Below are positions 61,389 through 64,000 of a stretch of DNA of 64,000 bases, one piece after another (position 1 is the stretch's first letter; each line of letters begins with the position of its first letter). The translations under genes were made by a program, and so were the position numbers. This stretch comes from VBAS01 sp964444975 (lineage in GTDB: Bacteria; Bacteroidota; Bacteroidia; Chitinophagales; Chitinophagaceae): positions 1 through 64,000 of the forward strand of contig CAYUJD010000001.1 of assembly GCA_964444975.1 (NCBI GenBank), read 5' to 3'. The notes under the pieces are model-generated. The model was not told the DNA's origin. It did not search any database and saw nothing but the letters and a program-made list of their open reading frames with translations.

Positions 61389-61457
61389 GCTCCATAAACT
61401 TTGTGCGTTGTGCTGTTCAAATTTAAGTATTATACAGCAGTAAAAGGGAGTTCTGCT

Positions 61458-61790
61458 TTAAATTTCGAAATACAGGTGATAATGCCTGCTGCACCCGGGG
61501 TTAAAAGCTGCATTACAGCGGGGGCATTGGTTGTTGCTGCATACATATTCGCGGATGGTCATTTCATGACCGCAAACACCGCACAGTATGGCTTTTTCAT
61601 CCCATTCTTCTTTTGTCCATACTGCAGCGGCATGGCCGGCTTCTTCTTCATGGCATTGAAAGCAGGGATAATACTCTCCGCAGCATTTGAATTTAATGGC
61701 AATCACATCGGCCGGGGAGTGATAATGCACACAGCGTGTTTGTTCATCTGCCAGCTTGCCCTTTAAGGCCGGTCGGTTTATTTTGTTCAT
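61458..61790 (-). CDS. CHY zinc finger protein
   Basis: A 110-residue zinc-binding protein of the CHY-type zinc finger family. The protein begins with TRCVHYHSPADVIAIKFKCC, then YYPCFQCHEEEAGH, ILCGVCGHEMTIREYVCSNNQCPRC and ends CSRHYHLYFEI. The many Cys and His pairs fit the fold of the CHY domain in RCHY1 and in small bacterial homologues. No partner domain is fused. The role in bacteria is unknown. It is divergent from the next gene. Confidence 0.85.
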   Translation of the reverse strand: MNKINRPALKGKLADEQTRCVHYHSPADVIAIKFKCCGEYYPCFQCHEEEAGHAAAVWTKEEWDEKAILCGVCGHEMTIREYVCSNNQCPRCNAAFNPGCSRHYHLYFEI

Positions 61791-61936
61791 ATCAGGACAA
61801 AAATAAAATGAATGCCAATGAAATTATTACCTGGATTTACAGCCAGGGTTGCCGGCATTTAGCAGCCTTTTATCACGGGACCTGGTTATTTATCATTAAT
61901 CAGATTTTTTTTCCGCCGTTTGGCTTAACTTGAACC

Positions 61937-64000
61937 ATGCGATATTTCCTGATTTGCTTTTTATTGGTGGCATTGCGTGCGGCTGCCCAGCAGCCAGCTG
62001 AAGAAATACTGAATGAACTTGCCGGAAAACTGATAAAGCAATACAACAGCGAGGCGAAAACGCTTCTTTCACTCAGTACGGATAAAAAAATTTACCGGGC
62101 CGGCACCCAACTATGGTTCCGGGCTTTTATTTATTCTTCCAATGGTTTTCCCGTGGCGGCTGACGATAAGGTGATTTATGTGGAGCTTGCCGATGTAAAG
62201 GATAAAGTGATTGACCGGGTGCTGCTGAATAAAGAGGAAATGCAGTTTCATGGTTCGCTGACGATACCCAGTGATGCAACCGAAGGGTATTACCAGCTGC
62301 GTGCATATACAAAATCTATTTTAGAAAATCATCCGGCAGATATTTTTACCTGCCCGCTGTATATTACAAATGTTGCAGGCAAGGATGTAATGAAAAGCCT
62401 GCAGCCTACAGCTGCTACGGCTGAACCGGTGATAAAATTTTATCCCGAAGGCGGAAATCTGGTTAATGGAGTGGATTGTTCAGTAGCATTTACTGCGGCA
62501 GACAAATACGGCAACCCGGTTCAGATTAACGGTTCGGTGAAGGATAATAAAGGCACTGAAGTGGCCAGCTTTACCGGCAGCGGTATCGGCAAATTTGTTT
62601 TTCAGCCTTATTCAAGAGACAGGACTTATAAAATTTTTGTCAAGGCAAATAACGCAGCTGATCTTGTTTACGATCTGCCGGCCATCAGGTTGGACGCTTT
62701 CCAGCTTGCACTGCAGCAGCGTACGGCAGATGAGCTGCTGTTTCGTGTGGTGCTGGGCGATTCGGTGTACAATAAAAAAGCGGCTTCTTATTTACTGGCT
62801 GTGGCTGCCGGAAAAATCTGTTTTGCGGCAGCCGGTAGTGGCATGTATATGGTAAATGTGCCGGTATCGGAATTGCCGCACGGGCTAATGGATTTTTACC
62901 TGTTTGACCGGGAGAAAAAAATTGTAAGCCAGCGAACGGTTTTTAATGAAGCAAGCAGTACAGTTATTAATATTACTACCGACAGGCAGGATTACCTGCC
63001 CCGGCAGAAAGCAAAAGTGAATATCGTCCTTATGGATAGTGAAGGAAAGCCGGTGAAGGCTGCCTTGTCCGTGACGATAACAGATAAAAAACTTACAGGT
63101 GAAACCGTGCCATTACACCCGGCTGATGAATTCATCCTGCAGCGGTTTTCTGGTGGTCTTCCTATTCATGATTTGTCCGGCAACGCTGAAAAAAGAGATT
63201 TGCTGGCCATCACCATTGGAAACGAAGCCGGCAGGCAGAAAAATACACCATTAATAAAGATTGATAAAAACTTTTATTGGGATGGGCTGGAAATAAAAGG
63301 CCACATTACCGATAAACAGAATGCAGCGCTTGCAAACGAACTGGTCGCCCTGATACCTGAAGGAGACAACAACAGCCTGTTTGATTCAACGGATAAAAGC
63401 GGTGCATTTTCTTTCCGCAACCTGGAGTTTTATGGCCGCAAACTATTTCATGTTATGCTGCCCTCTGTTTTCAGCAAGCAGCAGAAATACGAAATAAGTA
63501 CGGAAGGAATTTCTTACCCGGAGATTCATACAGGAGCATGGGTTAAAACAGGTGACAATCTTGTAATGGATGCGGTAGCCGTTTTTAAAAAAATGCAGGC
63601 CGACAGTTGCGTCAGCGATGAAGCCCGTGCCGGTTTGCAGCAACTGGCCCTGCAGCAAGCGGGTGAAAAAAAGAAATCCCCTGTTTCAAAAAAAGGATTA
63701 GACCCGCACCGCATCACAGGTGAACAACTCGATAAGCTAAGCCTCAGCAACACGGTGGATGCAGTAAAGATGCTGCCGGGTGTGGTAATGATGAGTAACC
63801 GGCTGACTTTACGGGGCGGCATACAATCCATTGGCGGCAACCTGAGCGATGTGGAGCCGTTGCTGATAGTGGATGGCGTGAACACCCGTGCCGGGTCAGT
63901 GGTGGATTATCTGAATTCCATTCCGCCGTCGAATATTGATTACATCGAAGTGCTGACAGGACCCGAAGCGGCCCTGTACGGAAGCCGTGGCGGCAACGGC
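61937..64000 (+). CDS. Macroglobulin-like/TonB receptor-plug protein (partial)
   Basis: The reading frame is open from the ATG at 61937 to the window edge (688 codons), so the protein is truncated on the right. The signal peptide is RYFLICFLLVALRAAAQQP. The first part is MG2-like: LSTDKKIYRAGTQLWFRAFI, then EPVIKFYPEGGNLVNGV. A carboxypeptidase-regulatory-like strand set follows (LEIKGHITDKQNAALANELV), and the TonB-dependent-receptor plug starts near residue 590: VDAVKMLPGVVMMSNRLTLRGG, VDGVNTRAGSVVDYLNSIPP. Such proteins in Bacteroidota link beta-sandwich domains to a plug and are thought to sit at the outer membrane. Whether a barrel follows is not visible. Confidence 0.85.
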   Translation, partial: MRYFLICFLLVALRAAAQQPAEEILNELAGKLIKQYNSEAKTLLSLSTDKKIYRAGTQLWFRAFIYSSNGFPVAADDKVIYVELADVKDKVIDRVLLNKEEMQFHGSLTIPSDATEGYYQLRAYTKSILENHPADIFTCPLYITNVAGKDVMKSLQPTAATAEPVIKFYPEGGNLVNGVDCSVAFTAADKYGNPVQINGSVKDNKGTEVASFTGSGIGKFVFQPYSRDRTYKIFVKANNAADLVYDLPAIRLDAFQLALQQRTADELLFRVVLGDSVYNKKAASYLLAVAAGKICFAAAGSGMYMVNVPVSELPHGLMDFYLFDREKKIVSQRTVFNEASSTVINITTDRQDYLPRQKAKVNIVLMDSEGKPVKAALSVTITDKKLTGETVPLHPADEFILQRFSGGLPIHDLSGNAEKRDLLAITIGNEAGRQKNTPLIKIDKNFYWDGLEIKGHITDKQNAALANELVALIPEGDNNSLFDSTDKSGAFSFRNLEFYGRKLFHVMLPSVFSKQQKYEISTEGISYPEIHTGAWVKTGDNLVMDAVAVFKKMQADSCVSDEARAGLQQLALQQAGEKKKSPVSKKGLDPHRITGEQLDKLSLSNTVDAVKMLPGVVMMSNRLTLRGGIQSIGGNLSDVEPLLIVDGVNTRAGSVVDYLNSIPPSNIDYIEVLTGPEAALYGSRGGNG

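Noticed and set aside
61736..61933. Short plus-strand frame before the TonB-plug gene
   Set aside because: It lies partly opposite the CHY gene, has no recognisable sequence, and could not be supported beyond an open frame.

Overview
The window looks like ordinary core chromosome of a Bacteroidota bacterium, most likely in or near the Chitinophagaceae. The lineage call rests on several signs. There is an OmpA protein with thrombospondin type-3 repeats, DUF4476, DUF5916, DUF6089 and DUF4198 family proteins, and a macroglobulin-like/TonB-plug protein at the right edge. Promoters resemble the Bacteroidota form TTTG-N19-TAnnTTTG. Palindromic dispersed repeats such as CCCCTTTAGGGG and GAACCCCTTCGGGGTT are abundant. 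I see no phage, transposase, CRISPR array or defence island.

Layout. 0-10 kb: sugar nucleotidyltransferase, nitronate monooxygenase, a small lipoprotein, a 2H phosphoesterase, a coiled-coil membrane protein, a NatAB-type ABC exporter, an FAD dehydrogenase and an OmpA protein. 10-20 kb: a 5'-nucleotidase split into two genes in reversed domain order, dnaA, tRNA-Ser(GCT) and tRNA-Pro(TGG), a PAP2 phosphatase, homoserine dehydrogenase behind a SAM-I riboswitch with its own terminator, uvrA and a Yip1 protein. 20-32 kb: lipoprotein, DUF6089 barrel, ElaA acetyltransferase, phytanoyl-CoA dioxygenase, rarA, two tandem alpha/beta-hydrolase lipoproteins, aspS, two tandem MtfA-like metallopeptidases, a membrane protein and a DAO-type oxidoreductase. 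32-43 kb: a 2068-residue thioester alpha-2-macroglobulin, DUF4476, sucD, DUF5916 and DUF4198. 43-51 kb: an Mla-type lipid transport operon (ATPase and permease flanking a transglutaminase-like gene), a malic enzyme-phosphotransacetylase, an M20 amidohydrolase and a SPOR protein. 51-64 kb: deoC, a full aldehyde dehydrogenase and a non-catalytic partner, two amidohydrolase genes, a voltage-gated K+ channel, a YitT protein, a CHY zinc finger protein and the start of the TonB-plug protein.

The most unusual signal is how the dispersed repeats sit relative to genes. Copies are translated in frame inside the macroglobulin gene (about six sites), at the N-terminus of the nitronate monooxygenase, and at the C-terminus of SucD and probably of the dioxygenase. 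A pair of 150-bp elements with terminal inverted repeats (43.7 kb and 59.3 kb) looks like a non-autonomous MITE. A palindromic repeat separates the two aldehyde dehydrogenase genes, which together match the architecture of ALDH16.

All names come from reading the sequence and remembered family motifs; no database search was run.
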